Assembly: GCA_013178295.1 (NCBI GenBank)
Contig: JABLWW010000004.1
Span: 1-64,000, forward strand
DNA length: 64,000 nt
Reading direction: 5' to 3'
Origin: Anaerolineae bacterium
GTDB lineage: Bacteria > Chloroflexota > Anaerolineae > Anaerolineales > Anaerolineaceae
This document shows positions 10,190-17,708 of this stretch, in pieces. A program made the position numbers and the translations under genes. The notes under the pieces were generated by a model. The model saw only the letters and a program-made list of their open reading frames with translations, ran no database searches and had not been told where the DNA came from. Numbering within the stretch: the first letter of the stretch is position 1; the number at the start of each line of letters is the position of its first letter.

Positions 10190-10898
10190 ACCGCCCTCTC
10201 TACGCGCCAGACTGGTCAACGCTGTTCTGCGTTTCTTGACCGCTGTCCTTTGCCGGATTGATCAGGAACAATTATGCAAAGTGCCCCGCCGTGGCCCGCT
10301 CATCCTGATAGGGAACCATGTCAATTTTCTCGAAGTCCCTCTCCTCATTGCCCGTCTGCAGGATCGGCCCGTAACAGGCTTCTCAAAAGTCGAAACCTGG
10401 CATAACCCTTTCAAGCGCTTTCTGTTCAATACCTGGCGCGGCATTCCTATCCACCGCGGCGAGGTGGATAACACAGCTTTTCAGCTTGCGCTGGAAACCA
10501 TCAAAGCCGGTTACATCTTTGCGATTGCGCCGGAAGGAACACGCAGCTACACGGGAAAACTGCAAAAGGGGCTCCCGGGTGTGGTACTGCTGGCTTTGCG
10601 CAGCGGCGCCCCACTACTGCCTGTGGCGTATCACGGCGGCGAGAAGTTCTGGGAAAATCTCAAGCGCCTCAAACGCACTGATTTTCACATCGCTGTAGGA
10701 AACCCATTCTATGTCAAAGCAGATGGCGTCACGCTTTCTCGAGATGTTCGTCAACAGATCACGGATGAGATCATGTACCAGATCGCAGCCCTTCTGCCCC
10801 CCCAATACCGCGGTGTTTATGCAGACCTGAGCAATGCTACTCAGGAATACCTATACTTTGAACCAGGCGTTGAAAGCAACCTCAAAAACAGCCAATGA
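10158..10898 (+). CDS. plsC: 1-acylglycerol-3-phosphate acyltransferase (PlsC-like)
   Basis: A 246-residue acyltransferase of the LPLAT superfamily, expected to acylate lysophosphatidate to phosphatidate at the membrane. The glycerophosphate-binding motif APEGTRS (E126-S130) is standard. The catalytic box reads NHVNFLE, so the usual H-x4-D is H54-x4-E59. The start is a TTG at 10158 with GAGG just upstream, overlapping the lipid kinase gene by 32 bases, which suggests translational coupling. Together with the two lipid kinases it could reassemble phosphatidate. Confidence 0.82.
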   Translation: MKLSLPPIPPEPPSLRARLVNAVLRFLTAVLCRIDQEQLCKVPRRGPLILIGNHVNFLEVPLLIARLQDRPVTGFSKVETWHNPFKRFLFNTWRGIPIHRGEVDNTAFQLALETIKAGYIFAIAPEGTRSYTGKLQKGLPGVVLLALRSGAPLLPVAYHGGEKFWENLKRLKRTDFHIAVGNPFYVKADGVTLSRDVRQQITDEIMYQIAALLPPQYRGVYADLSNATQEYLYFEPGVESNLKNSQ

Positions 10899-10915
10899 GA
10901 ACGTAGTTAGACGAC

Positions 10916-11707
10916 CTACTCCGAAGCCACAACCGCCATATTCCCAAGCACGCCCCAGGAATTCATAAAAACTTCAACCGGCACCTCATACATCTGCCCA
11001 TTGTTGAGGTAGCGGATTTTCTCTGCATCGTACCCGATGACAATGACAACGTGCTCATAAGCTGCCACAACTACCTTATCCCCAACGCTATCCGTATATT
11101 CATACGGGATCCCGCCCACACAGTTCCCAATTACCCAGGCAATCACAGGCTGATCACTGGCAATCTGGCGCTTTAGATCCTGCAGAGTCATTCCTTTCAA
11201 ACCCAACGCATTCAACCCATACTCGCGCAGGGTAGCAGCAACTGGCGCAGCATGTACCCCATAAGAATAGGGCGGTGTTTGTCCCCACGGGCCCATCACG
11301 CCGCCCACAAACCCCTTATCAGGGTTATCTGATTGCGGCAACTTGAACTGAAAGTCATATTCAGTAATTTGCACGCCGTAGTACAACGCCCAGTCCACAG
11401 CCGCGCTCGTTTCACACCCCAGAGGGAAATACTGTCTGTGACTGCTTACCCCCTTTATATAATGCGATTCAGGCAATAGGGGCGTAGCGGTATGAGTCGG
11501 ATATTTGGTGAAGGTAACCGTTGGCGTGAGCGTTGCCGTTGGTGTCAACGTCGCTGTTGCCGTAGGAGATAGGGTTTGCAGCGGCGCAGAAGACGGGCTG
11601 GGCGTGTGATACATCCCCGCGGCTGAATGCGGTACCGAGCCCTGACATGCTCCCACAGCAAGAGACACAATCAACAAAGAGAAAGTTAAAAGTCGATCTC
11701 CTGCCAC
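10916..11707 (-). CDS. Lipoprotein with C39-like peptidase domain
   Basis: A 263-residue protein. A lipobox (VGAC, C21) is followed by a Thr/Pro repeat stalk at about 30-75 and then a globular domain of the peptidase C39-like family (C39_2). The candidate nucleophile is Cys in LGCETSAAVDWAL and the candidate His is in YEHVVIVIGYD. Family members are surface cysteine peptidases or bacteriocin-processing relatives; the substrate here is unknown. The GTG start at 11707 overlaps the pcm 3' end by 22 bases, so the genes are probably cotranscribed. Confidence 0.75.
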   Translation of the reverse strand: MAGDRLLTFSLLIVSLAVGACQGSVPHSAAGMYHTPSPSSAPLQTLSPTATATLTPTATLTPTVTFTKYPTHTATPLLPESHYIKGVSSHRQYFPLGCETSAAVDWALYYGVQITEYDFQFKLPQSDNPDKGFVGGVMGPWGQTPPYSYGVHAAPVAATLREYGLNALGLKGMTLQDLKRQIASDQPVIAWVIGNCVGGIPYEYTDSVGDKVVVAAYEHVVIVIGYDAEKIRYLNNGQMYEVPVEVFMNSWGVLGNMAVVASE

Positions 11708-12363
11708 TTTTTCTCATTCCAGCCATGCTCGCCCAGCAGAGGCACAAAAGCCACGGGGAGAATCGTCTCATGGTGATACTGATCGGCTGCCACCCGCCGC
11801 CAGAGCTGCAAATCCTGATGATATCTGGCGCCCACCGGTATGACTAGCTTACCGCCAATATCAAGCTGATCCAATAACGGTTGGGGAACATACGGCGCAG
11901 CGGCAGTGACCAGGATACCCTGATAAGGCGCTGCATCAACCCAGCCCAGCGTACCATCTCCCACATGAACATGCACATTTTCAATACCAAGACGCGCAAA
12001 CACCAGACGTGCACGCTCAGCCAGAGATGGAATACGCTCAACAGTGTGTACCGTCTTTGCCAACATCGAGAGAATCGCCGCCTGATATCCCGACCCCGTC
12101 CCCACTTCAAGGACATTCTCATTCCCATGCAGATCAAGCGCCTCGGTCATTAACGCCACGATATAAGGCTGGGATATCGTCTGTCCCTCGCCAATTGGCA
12201 AAGGGTGATCCTCATACGCCTGTTCCAACTCTCGCGGTGAGACAAAAAAATGACGCGGAATCTGACGCATCGCGGTTAAAACACGCTGGTTACGTACCCC
12301 TCTTCGCTCAATTTGCGTAGCCACCATCTCCTGACGCAGCTTTTCAAATTCTTTGTCGTCCAT
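11686..12363 (-). CDS. pcm: Protein-L-isoaspartate O-methyltransferase
   Basis: A 225-residue cytosolic enzyme that methylates L-isoaspartyl residues in damaged proteins using S-adenosylmethionine. The N-terminal region RHFFVSP and IGEGQTISQPYIVALM are diagnostic. The SAM motif is VLEVGTGSGYQAAIL (around 85-99), and VTAAAPYVP is the post-motif. Length is normal for the family. It lies 79 bases after mutY on the same strand, so it could belong to the same damage-repair transcription unit. Confidence 0.95.
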   Translation of the reverse strand: MDDKEFEKLRQEMVATQIERRGVRNQRVLTAMRQIPRHFFVSPRELEQAYEDHPLPIGEGQTISQPYIVALMTEALDLHGNENVLEVGTGSGYQAAILSMLAKTVHTVERIPSLAERARLVFARLGIENVHVHVGDGTLGWVDAAPYQGILVTAAAPYVPQPLLDQLDIGGKLVIPVGARYHQDLQLWRRVAADQYHHETILPVAFVPLLGEHGWNEKKWQEIDF

Positions 12364-12442
12364 CCTACTAATAATATACCATCATCGTCAAGTCAGACGC
12401 ACAACCAGCCAGCCCTGCAAAGCCGCTGACACACAGGCAGCT

Positions 12443-13534
12443 TTAAACACAAGAACTTCTTGGAGCAACCAAGAGGCAATGCGCCAGACTTGTCGAAATC
12501 TGCCGATCAATTTTTCCCATTGGATAGTCTTCTAATTCACACGGAGTAACCCAGCGTATCTCGCTGGCTTCAATCGGGCGTGGTTCGCCAGCCACCAGAG
12601 AGCAGCAAAAGGCATGCAGTGTCACCTTAAAGTGGGAATAAGCATGACGATATACACCGACCTTTTCTCCGACTCTAATATCCGCCCCCAGCTCCTCGCG
12701 GATTTCACGCACCAGACTGGCAGTCAGTTCCTCACCTGGCTCCACTTTGCCGCCCGGAAACTCCCACAGTCCCCCCAGTAACCCGTTTTCAGGACGCCGC
12801 GCGATCAGCACCCTGCTATCCCGCGCAATAACTGCAGCACAAACCAAATAGTGTGGTACCTGCTTACGAGGCAAAAGAACAGGGCGCTGCTCCTGGATAC
12901 CAAGAGCCTTTGCCCGGCAAAGACCACCGAGCGGGCAAAGCTGACATTGGGGACGCTGAGAGCTGCACAAAGTGGCGCCAAGGTCCATCATTGCCTGGTT
13001 ATAATCGCCTGCCCTGCCAGTAGGTATATTTGCACGGGCGATTTCCCACAAACGTCTCTCCCCCTCTGGCAATTTAACAGGGATGTCCACATCAAATACT
13101 CGCGCAAGCACCCTGCGCACATTGGCATCTAGCGCAGCTTCATCTTGTCCAAAAGCGATTGAGAGTATTGCCCCAGCTGTATAAGCGCCAACGCCGGGTA
13201 AACGCCTCAGGGCACGAACATCAGCTGGGATTTCGCCACAATAATCACGCATCACCTGCCGGGCAGCACGATGAAAGTTCCGCGCCCGACCGTAATACCC
13301 CAGACCCTCCCAATACTTAAGAACCTCCTGCTCATCTGCCTGTGCCACATCCGCAAGCGTGGGAAAACGCTGCAGCCAGCGCTCAAAATAGGGAACGACC
13401 ACGTCAACTTGTGTCTGCTGCAACATGACTTCAGATACCCAAACCACATACGGGGTATGCGTTCCACGCCACGGCAGCTGGCGCGCGTTTTTCTCATACC
13501 ATGAGAGAAGCAACCGGGCAAACTCTGTTGGCAT
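12443..13534 (-). CDS. mutY: A/G-specific adenine glycosylase with intact Nudix box
   Basis: A 363-residue base-excision-repair enzyme that removes adenine opposite 8-oxoguanine. The HhH-GPD domain has E35 in EVMLQQTQV, the hairpin LPGVGAYTAG and catalytic D136 in LDANV. A [4Fe-4S] cluster is formed by C190-x6-C197-x2-C200-x5-C206. The C-terminal domain (about 225-345) has a complete Nudix box, G262-x5-E268-x7-REIREELGA; the corresponding domain of E. coli MutY lacks it. It follows the 100-residue unknown by 12 bases in the operon that starts at 14512. Confidence 0.95.
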   Translation of the reverse strand: MPTEFARLLLSWYEKNARQLPWRGTHTPYVVWVSEVMLQQTQVDVVVPYFERWLQRFPTLADVAQADEQEVLKYWEGLGYYGRARNFHRAARQVMRDYCGEIPADVRALRRLPGVGAYTAGAILSIAFGQDEAALDANVRRVLARVFDVDIPVKLPEGERRLWEIARANIPTGRAGDYNQAMMDLGATLCSSQRPQCQLCPLGGLCRAKALGIQEQRPVLLPRKQVPHYLVCAAVIARDSRVLIARRPENGLLGGLWEFPGGKVEPGEELTASLVREIREELGADIRVGEKVGVYRHAYSHFKVTLHAFCCSLVAGEPRPIEASEIRWVTPCELEDYPMGKIDRQISTSLAHCLLVAPRSSCV

Positions 13535-13546
13535 GACACAGGCAGA

Positions 13547-13849
13547 CTAAAACTGAAAACCGCCGCGCGCCCTGACGATTTTATAAGAGAAGTTATTGAC
13601 ATAATCCTGCAGACGGTTTTGCAGGCTTTGCCAATCCGAAGAGCGCAGAATTTCTTTAGCACGATATTCAGATGGAAGCAGTGCTCCTACCAGTATCTGC
13701 GGGCGCGCCCCATAGACAGTAGCCCATGCATCGCTCAGCTCAAAGCCTAAACGTTGAACACCCGGTATAAAATCACGCACGACAAATTCAAAGTATTCTT
13801 CTTCGCGTTCGGGCGCAATATCCCAGCTCATAATCAATTTAACGGTCAT
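13547..13849 (-). CDS. Conserved-looking protein of unknown function, 100 aa
   Basis: A small soluble protein without signal peptide or membrane segment. The sequence begins MTVKLIMSWDI and ends with basic and Phe residues. Its alternating pattern (strand, helix rich in Glu/Phe, strand, helix) resembles a dimeric alpha-beta barrel, but I cannot place it in a family. It sits three bases after the metallo-beta-lactamase-fold gene and 12 before mutY, on the same strand. That tight spacing supports it as a real gene. Confidence 0.7.
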   Translation of the reverse strand: MTVKLIMSWDIAPEREEEYFEFVVRDFIPGVQRLGFELSDAWATVYGARPQILVGALLPSEYRAKEILRSSDWQSLQNRLQDYVNNFSYKIVRARGGFQF

Positions 13850-13852
13850 GAC

Positions 13853-14512
13853 TTACCTCTCATCGCGCGGGTAATCCAGTACAACCACCCGTGTGTCCTC
13901 TGGCAACGAGCTAACCGTTTTAATTTTCAAAGCCGGCTGCGGTTCAACATCAGTCAATCCCATCTCCTTAAGAAACTTCCTTAAAGGCTCGAGATTAAGT
14001 TGAGATTCGGGCAGGGCATAATGCATGGGAATGACAATATTAGGCTCAATCAGACTAACAACTTCTGCAGCTTTGGCTGAATTCAAGCTATCTCCACCGC
14101 CCACCGGCACCAAGGCAATATGCACCGGGCCCAATGCTTCAACCTCTGCCTGTGTTAAAACGCGATTCAGCGCTCCCAGATGAGCAACTGTAATTCCAAG
14201 GTACTCAATCACACACAACAAGTTCGGTTGTTCATGATTGTTATTACGCTTCGAGGGCATCTGCGTCTGAATAGCAGTAATAAAAACACCGCCTATCTCG
14301 TATTCCCCCGGCCCTGTAATCAAATAAGGCTCACTTTTGACAGCTGCAATGAAATTATGGCCGGGCTTATCGTGGCTGATGGTAACAATATCCGCTTTGA
14401 GGCGCAATGGCTTAAGCCCCACCTCTCTGTGATCAAACGGATCGGTCACGATTGTTTTCGTGTCGTGATTAGAAATTCTAAAACATGAATGCCCGTACCA
14501 GGTAATTTCCAT
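13853..14512 (-). CDS. Metallo-beta-lactamase-fold protein (UlaG-like)
   Basis: A 219-residue soluble protein of the Lactamase_B_3/UlaG-like group. WYGHSCF, TDPFDH, PGEYEIGG and MHYALP match the fold. The usual H-x-H-x-D-H metal motif is replaced by SHDKPGHN, so metal binding or catalysis may be changed. GGAGG stands just upstream of the ATG, and TTGTCA-17-TATAAT lies 23 bases further. It is the first gene of an operon running through the 100-residue unknown and mutY to pcm. The substrate is unknown. Confidence 0.82.
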   Translation of the reverse strand: MEITWYGHSCFRISNHDTKTIVTDPFDHREVGLKPLRLKADIVTISHDKPGHNFIAAVKSEPYLITGPGEYEIGGVFITAIQTQMPSKRNNNHEQPNLLCVIEYLGITVAHLGALNRVLTQAEVEALGPVHIALVPVGGGDSLNSAKAAEVVSLIEPNIVIPMHYALPESQLNLEPLRKFLKEMGLTDVEPQPALKIKTVSSLPEDTRVVVLDYPRDER

Positions 14513-14534
14513 TCAACCTCCAGTGATTAAGCCA

Positions 14535-14563
14535 ATTATACATGCACCTGGTGATAATGACAA
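14535..14563 (-). promoter_or_regulatory. Promoter of the MBL-fold/mutY operon
   Basis: On the minus strand TTGTCA (14563-14558) and TATAAT (14540-14535) are separated by exactly 17 bases, 22 bases before the ATG at 14512. This is a near-consensus sigma70-type promoter. Confidence 0.75.
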
Positions 14564-14580
14564 TTTCTAGACTAGCGCGT

Positions 14581-15249
14581 TCACGAATCCCTCATCAGCA
14601 CCTTAATATCAGACAGCCAGTTAGTGAGACCTTTGGCAACCTCGGCAACTTCATCGGATAACTTACGAATCTCCTGCGCAATGACAGAAAACACCTTGCC
14701 TGTTTCACCCTGGTACCTAAGAATGTCCGTTGCCCGAATCCCAAGCTGGATAATCCCTGGCTGATCCTTACGAGACACGCCAACAAACTTAAACACATCG
14801 GTATTGGAAGTGCGCTGTTGCATTTTCTGACAGACAACATGATTTTGGCGCGTCAACAGTTCACGAAAAACAAAAGCCTGAGCTTTGGGATCATCTGGAA
14901 ACCTCCATCCCATAATCTCGTCTTCATTTGTATATTGGACAACCCCATCCTCATCAGTAATATACACATTAGGCATCCCGGTGCGGCGCACGAGATCCTT
15001 CAGATAGTCATTATTGCGAAAAGCCTCGATCGTAAACAATTCAGCCACAAGCCAGCACTGGCTCACCAGAAGGTGATCGAGTAGTATTTCTGAAAGTTTC
15101 TGGATGGACAGCGTGGCGTGAGCGGCTTCAATGGCCGAGTTGATTGCCAGAATCTTTATATCACCCGATATCTGTTTGATTTCGTTGGCGAGGTTCTCGA
15201 CACCAGCAATAGCCTTGCCAAGCTCATCGGCTTTTTGCGAATCGCTCAT
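14581..15249 (-). CDS. Chemoreceptor-tip-like protein with an inserted sensor domain
   Basis: A 222-residue soluble protein. Residues 20-45 (ISGDIKILAINSAIEAAHA) match the descending arm of the methyl-accepting chemotaxis hairpin tip, and 181-205 (GKVFSVIAQEIRKLSDEVA) match the ascending arm. In ordinary receptors these are nearly contiguous. Here about 135 residues lie between them, including a Cache/PAS-like core (VYITDEDGVVQYTNED, about 95-110, and GIIQLGIRATDIL). There is no membrane segment. It might modulate a CheA/CheW-type or other partner, but no chemotaxis gene is nearby. Confidence 0.65.
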   Translation of the reverse strand: MSDSQKADELGKAIAGVENLANEIKQISGDIKILAINSAIEAAHATLSIQKLSEILLDHLLVSQCWLVAELFTIEAFRNNDYLKDLVRRTGMPNVYITDEDGVVQYTNEDEIMGWRFPDDPKAQAFVFRELLTRQNHVVCQKMQQRTSNTDVFKFVGVSRKDQPGIIQLGIRATDILRYQGETGKVFSVIAQEIRKLSDEVAEVAKGLTNWLSDIKVLMRDS

Positions 15250-15400
15250 TGCACAAACGCCTTCCCTTTCTGATATAGAAATATGGTGCTTCGCTTAACA
15301 TATACGCCCGAAGGAAGTTAAACGCAAGATTTTTCCTTGACTCCACAAAAAACCTTTGATAAACTCGTAACCCGCGCCAGCTAAACCCAAAGCGAAATCC

Positions 15401-15429
15401 TTGCCTTTATAAAAGTGCTTTGGTATAAT
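15401..15429 (+). promoter_or_regulatory. Promoter of the tRNA-tuf block
   Basis: TTGCCT (15401-15406) and TATAAT (15424-15429) are separated by 17 bases, 35 bases before the first tRNA. No clear terminator appears before 17411, so transcription may run through the tRNAs into tuf and rpmG. Confidence 0.8.
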
Positions 15430-15464
15430 CCATTCCGCGTATTTTGCAGTTTAACAATTGCATC

Positions 15465-15536
15465 GCCGACGTAGCTCAACGGCAGAGCAACCGCCTTGTA
15501 AGTGGTAGGTTATGGGTTCGACCCCCATCGTCGGCT
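15465..15536 (+). tRNA. tRNA-Thr (anticodon TGT)
   Basis: Complete cloverleaf: acceptor GCCGACG/CGTCGGC, anticodon stem ACCGC/GTGGT around loop CTTGTAA (anticodon TGT), and T-arm ATGGG-TTCGACC-CCCAT. The 3' CCA is not encoded. Confidence 0.95.
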
Positions 15537-15538
15537 CA

Positions 15539-15597
15539 GTTGACGATTTCTAAGTGAGACCGAAGCGTCATCACGATCTCACTTGCAAGTTGTCAAC
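15539..15597 (+). repeat. Long hairpin in the spacer between tRNA-Thr and tRNA-Tyr
   Basis: GTTGAC (15539-15544) pairs with GTCAAC (15592-15597), and AAGTGAGA (15552-15559) pairs with TCTCACTT (15577-15584). A symmetric 7+7 internal loop separates the two stems. It fits an RNA-processing hairpin within a polycistronic tRNA transcript. Confidence 0.5.
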
Positions 15598-15606
15598 AGC
15601 TTACCC

Positions 15607-15689
15607 GGGCGGTTACCCAAGTGGCCAAAGGGGGCTGACTGTAAATCAGCTGGCAGAAGCCTTCGGAGGTTCGAATCCTTCACCGCCCA
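15607..15689 (+). tRNA. tRNA-Tyr (anticodon GTA)
   Basis: Class II tRNA with a long variable arm. Acceptor GGGCGGT/ACCGCCC, anticodon stem GCTGA/TCAGC around CTGTAAA (anticodon GTA), and T-loop TTCGAAT. CCA is not encoded. Confidence 0.95.
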
Positions 15690-15713
15690 CCTTTGCAAGA
15701 CCGAACGTGGTAG

Positions 15714-15786
15714 GCCCTCATAGCTCAGTCGGTAGAGCACGTTCTTGGTAAGAACGGGGTCATGGGTTCAAGTCCCATTGAGGGCT
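15714..15786 (+). tRNA. tRNA-Thr (anticodon GGT)
   Basis: Acceptor GCCCTCA/TGAGGGC, anticodon stem CGTTC/GAACG around TTGGTAA (anticodon GGT), and T-arm ATGGG-TTCAAGT-CCCAT. It ends 53 bases before tuf, the common bacterial tRNA-tuf arrangement. CCA is not encoded. Confidence 0.95.
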
Positions 15787-15839
15787 CTCCCAGTTGTGGC
15801 GACCAATAATTGCTGTAGATTTTTTAGGAGAGAGAAATC

Positions 15840-17041
15840 ATGGCGAAGCAAAAATTTGAGCGAACGAAACCGCACCTGAACGTAGGCACGATGGGGCACA
15901 TTGATCATGGGAAGACGACGCTGACGGCGGCGATCACCAAATACTGCCAGTTTTTGGGGCATGGTGAATTCCGGGCGTACGATCAGATTGACAATGCGCC
16001 GGAAGAGAAAGCGCGCGGCATCACCATTAACATTGCCCATGTGGAATACGAGACGGACAAGCGGCATTATGCACATGTAGACATGCCGGGGCACCGTGAC
16101 TACATCAAGAACATGATCACCGGTGCGGCGCAGGTAGACGGCGCCATTCTGGTGGTGGCTGCGCCGGATGGGCCGATGCCGCAGACGAAAGAGCATGTGC
16201 TGCTGGCGCGGCAGGTGGAAGTGCCGAGCATTGTGGTCTATCTGAACAAGGTTGACCAGATGAACGACCCCGAACTGCTGGAGCTGGTGGAGTTGGAACT
16301 GCGCGAGATGCTGACCGGGTACGGGTTTCCTGGGGATCAAACGCCGATCGTGCGGGGGAGTGCGCTGCAGGCGCTGGAATGCTCCTCGACTGACCCGAAT
16401 GCGCCGGAATACGAGAGCATCCGCCAGCTGCTGGATGTGATTGACAACTACATTCCGGAGCCGGTGCGTGAGGTGGACAAGCCGTTCATGATGCCGATTG
16501 AGGATGTGTTCTCGATCAAAGGGCGCGGGACGGTGGTGACCGGGCGTATTGACCGCGGCAAGATCAAGGTATCCGACCCGGTGGAAATCATTGGGCTGCG
16601 CGAAAAGAGCATGAGTTCAGTGTGCACTGGGGTAGAGATGTTCCACAAGATGCTGGACGAGGGCATCGCAGGCGACAATGTGGGTCTGCTGCTGCGCGGG
16701 ATTGAGCGCACGGATGTGGAGCGCGGGATGGTGGTAGCCAAACCGGGGAGCATCAAACCGCACACCAAATTCACGGCGCGGGTGTATGTGTTGAAGAAAG
16801 AAGAAGGCGGGCGGCACAAGCCGTTCTTCTCTGGGTATCGTCCGCAGTTCTACATCCGCACGATGGATGTAACCGGCTCGATCAAGCTGCCGGAAGGCGT
16901 TGAGATGGTTTTGCCGGGTGATACGTGGACATGGAAGTGGAGTTGATTGTGCCGGTAGCGCTTGAACAAGGTTCCAAATTCGCCATCCGCGAAGGCGGTC
17001 TCACCGTCGGCGCTGGCGTCATCACCAAGATTCTTGAGTAA
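15840..17041 (+). CDS. tuf: Elongation factor Tu, interrupted by a one-base deletion
   Basis: EF-Tu delivers aminoacyl-tRNA to the ribosome in a GTP-dependent way. [17 protein letters not shown] and the SAL motif are intact. The frame is open to codon 361 (GAT at 16920), then shifts and stops at 16946. The next frame continues with [19 protein letters not shown] and ends IITKILE-like (VITKILE) at 17041. Restoring one base near 16923 (GAT AAC GTG) gives exactly 400 residues, the normal length. The cause is either a sequencing or assembly error, or a real lesion with another tuf copy elsewhere. The start has AGGAGAG upstream. Confidence 0.9.
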
Positions 17042-17093
17042 GAGGTAGTGTTTGTAACATGGGCTTTCCTCTTAAGCCCAATGAGATAATGAT

Positions 17094-17264
17094 ATGGCAT
17101 CTAAAAAGAAAGATATTCGACCTGTAATTACCTTCGCCTGCACAGACTGCAAGGAGCGAAACTACACATCCCAGAAAAATCGGCGTAACGATCCGGGGCG
17201 TATGGAGTTGAAAAAATATTGCCCCCGTTGCAGAAAGCACACCGTGCATCGGGAAACAAAGTAG
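17094..17264 (+). CDS. rpmG: 50S ribosomal protein L33
   Basis: A 56-residue protein of the large ribosomal subunit. It begins [20 protein letters not shown] and ends with [16 protein letters not shown]. The two C-x2-C pairs form the zinc-ribbon variant of L33. Its place between tuf and tRNA-Trp/secE is the classic order in many bacteria. The Shine-Dalgarno is weak (GAG, about nine bases before the ATG). Confidence 0.95.
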   Translation: MASKKKDIRPVITFACTDCKERNYTSQKNRRNDPGRMELKKYCPRCRKHTVHRETK

Positions 17265-17324
17265 TGGAGGAGATGGCGCGGGAAACCAGGTGTTTGATGT
17301 CTGTGAGGTTTCAGCCGCCAGTAA

Positions 17325-17397
17325 AGGCCAGTAGCTCAATTGGCAGAGCGCCTGTCTCCAAAACAGGAGGTTGTGGGTTCGATTCCTGCCTGGCCTG
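17325..17397 (+). tRNA. tRNA-Trp (anticodon CCA)
   Basis: Acceptor AGGCCAG/CTGGCCT, anticodon stem CCTGT/ACAGG around CTCCAAA (anticodon CCA), and T-arm GTGGG-TTCGATT-CCTGC. The rpmG-tRNA(Trp)-secE order is conserved in many bacteria. CCA is not encoded. Confidence 0.95.
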
Positions 17398-17410
17398 TCT
17401 GAAGTAAGGC

Positions 17411-17435
17411 AACGCCGCTCCAGAGGCGGCGTTTT
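17411..17435 (+). terminator. Terminator or attenuator hairpin before secE
   Basis: AACGCCGC (17411-17418) and GCGGCGTT (17426-17433) form a perfect GC-rich stem with a seven-base loop, followed by only a short T run. It may terminate or attenuate the tRNA/tuf transcript in front of secE. Confidence 0.55.
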
Positions 17436-17456
17436 AGCCGTAAAAAGGAGTATGAC

Positions 17457-17666
17457 GTGACGGACAAGAAAGAAGCGAAAAAACCGAACAAAATAGCTCA
17501 ATGGTGGCGTGAGACCATTGGTGAAATGCGTAAAGTCAGCTGGCCTACCCTGCCAGAAGCGCGGCGTCTGACCTGGATTGTGCTGGTGGTAATGCTTGCC
17601 ATGAGCACCTTTCTCGGCCTGCTAGACTTTGTTTTTTCGCGCTTGGTCACGCTGCTCTATTCGTAA
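17457..17666 (+). CDS. secE: Preprotein translocase subunit SecE
   Basis: A 69-residue single-span membrane subunit of the SecYEG channel. An amphipathic basic region, WWRETIGEMRKVSWPTLPEA, carries the SecE signature and is followed by one hydrophobic span (about 40-62). The start is GTG with AAGGAG seven bases upstream. Neighbouring nusG confirms the assignment. Confidence 0.95.
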   Translation: MTDKKEAKKPNKIAQWWRETIGEMRKVSWPTLPEARRLTWIVLVVMLAMSTFLGLLDFVFSRLVTLLYS

Positions 17667-17708
17667 AGTGTGTTGTATTTGGTATAGTAGGATTGAGGTA
17701 TCGGTACA

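Noticed and set aside
17022-17501. Minus-strand frame over rpmG, tRNA-Trp and the start of secE
   Set aside because: It covers a tRNA and two certain genes on the other strand.
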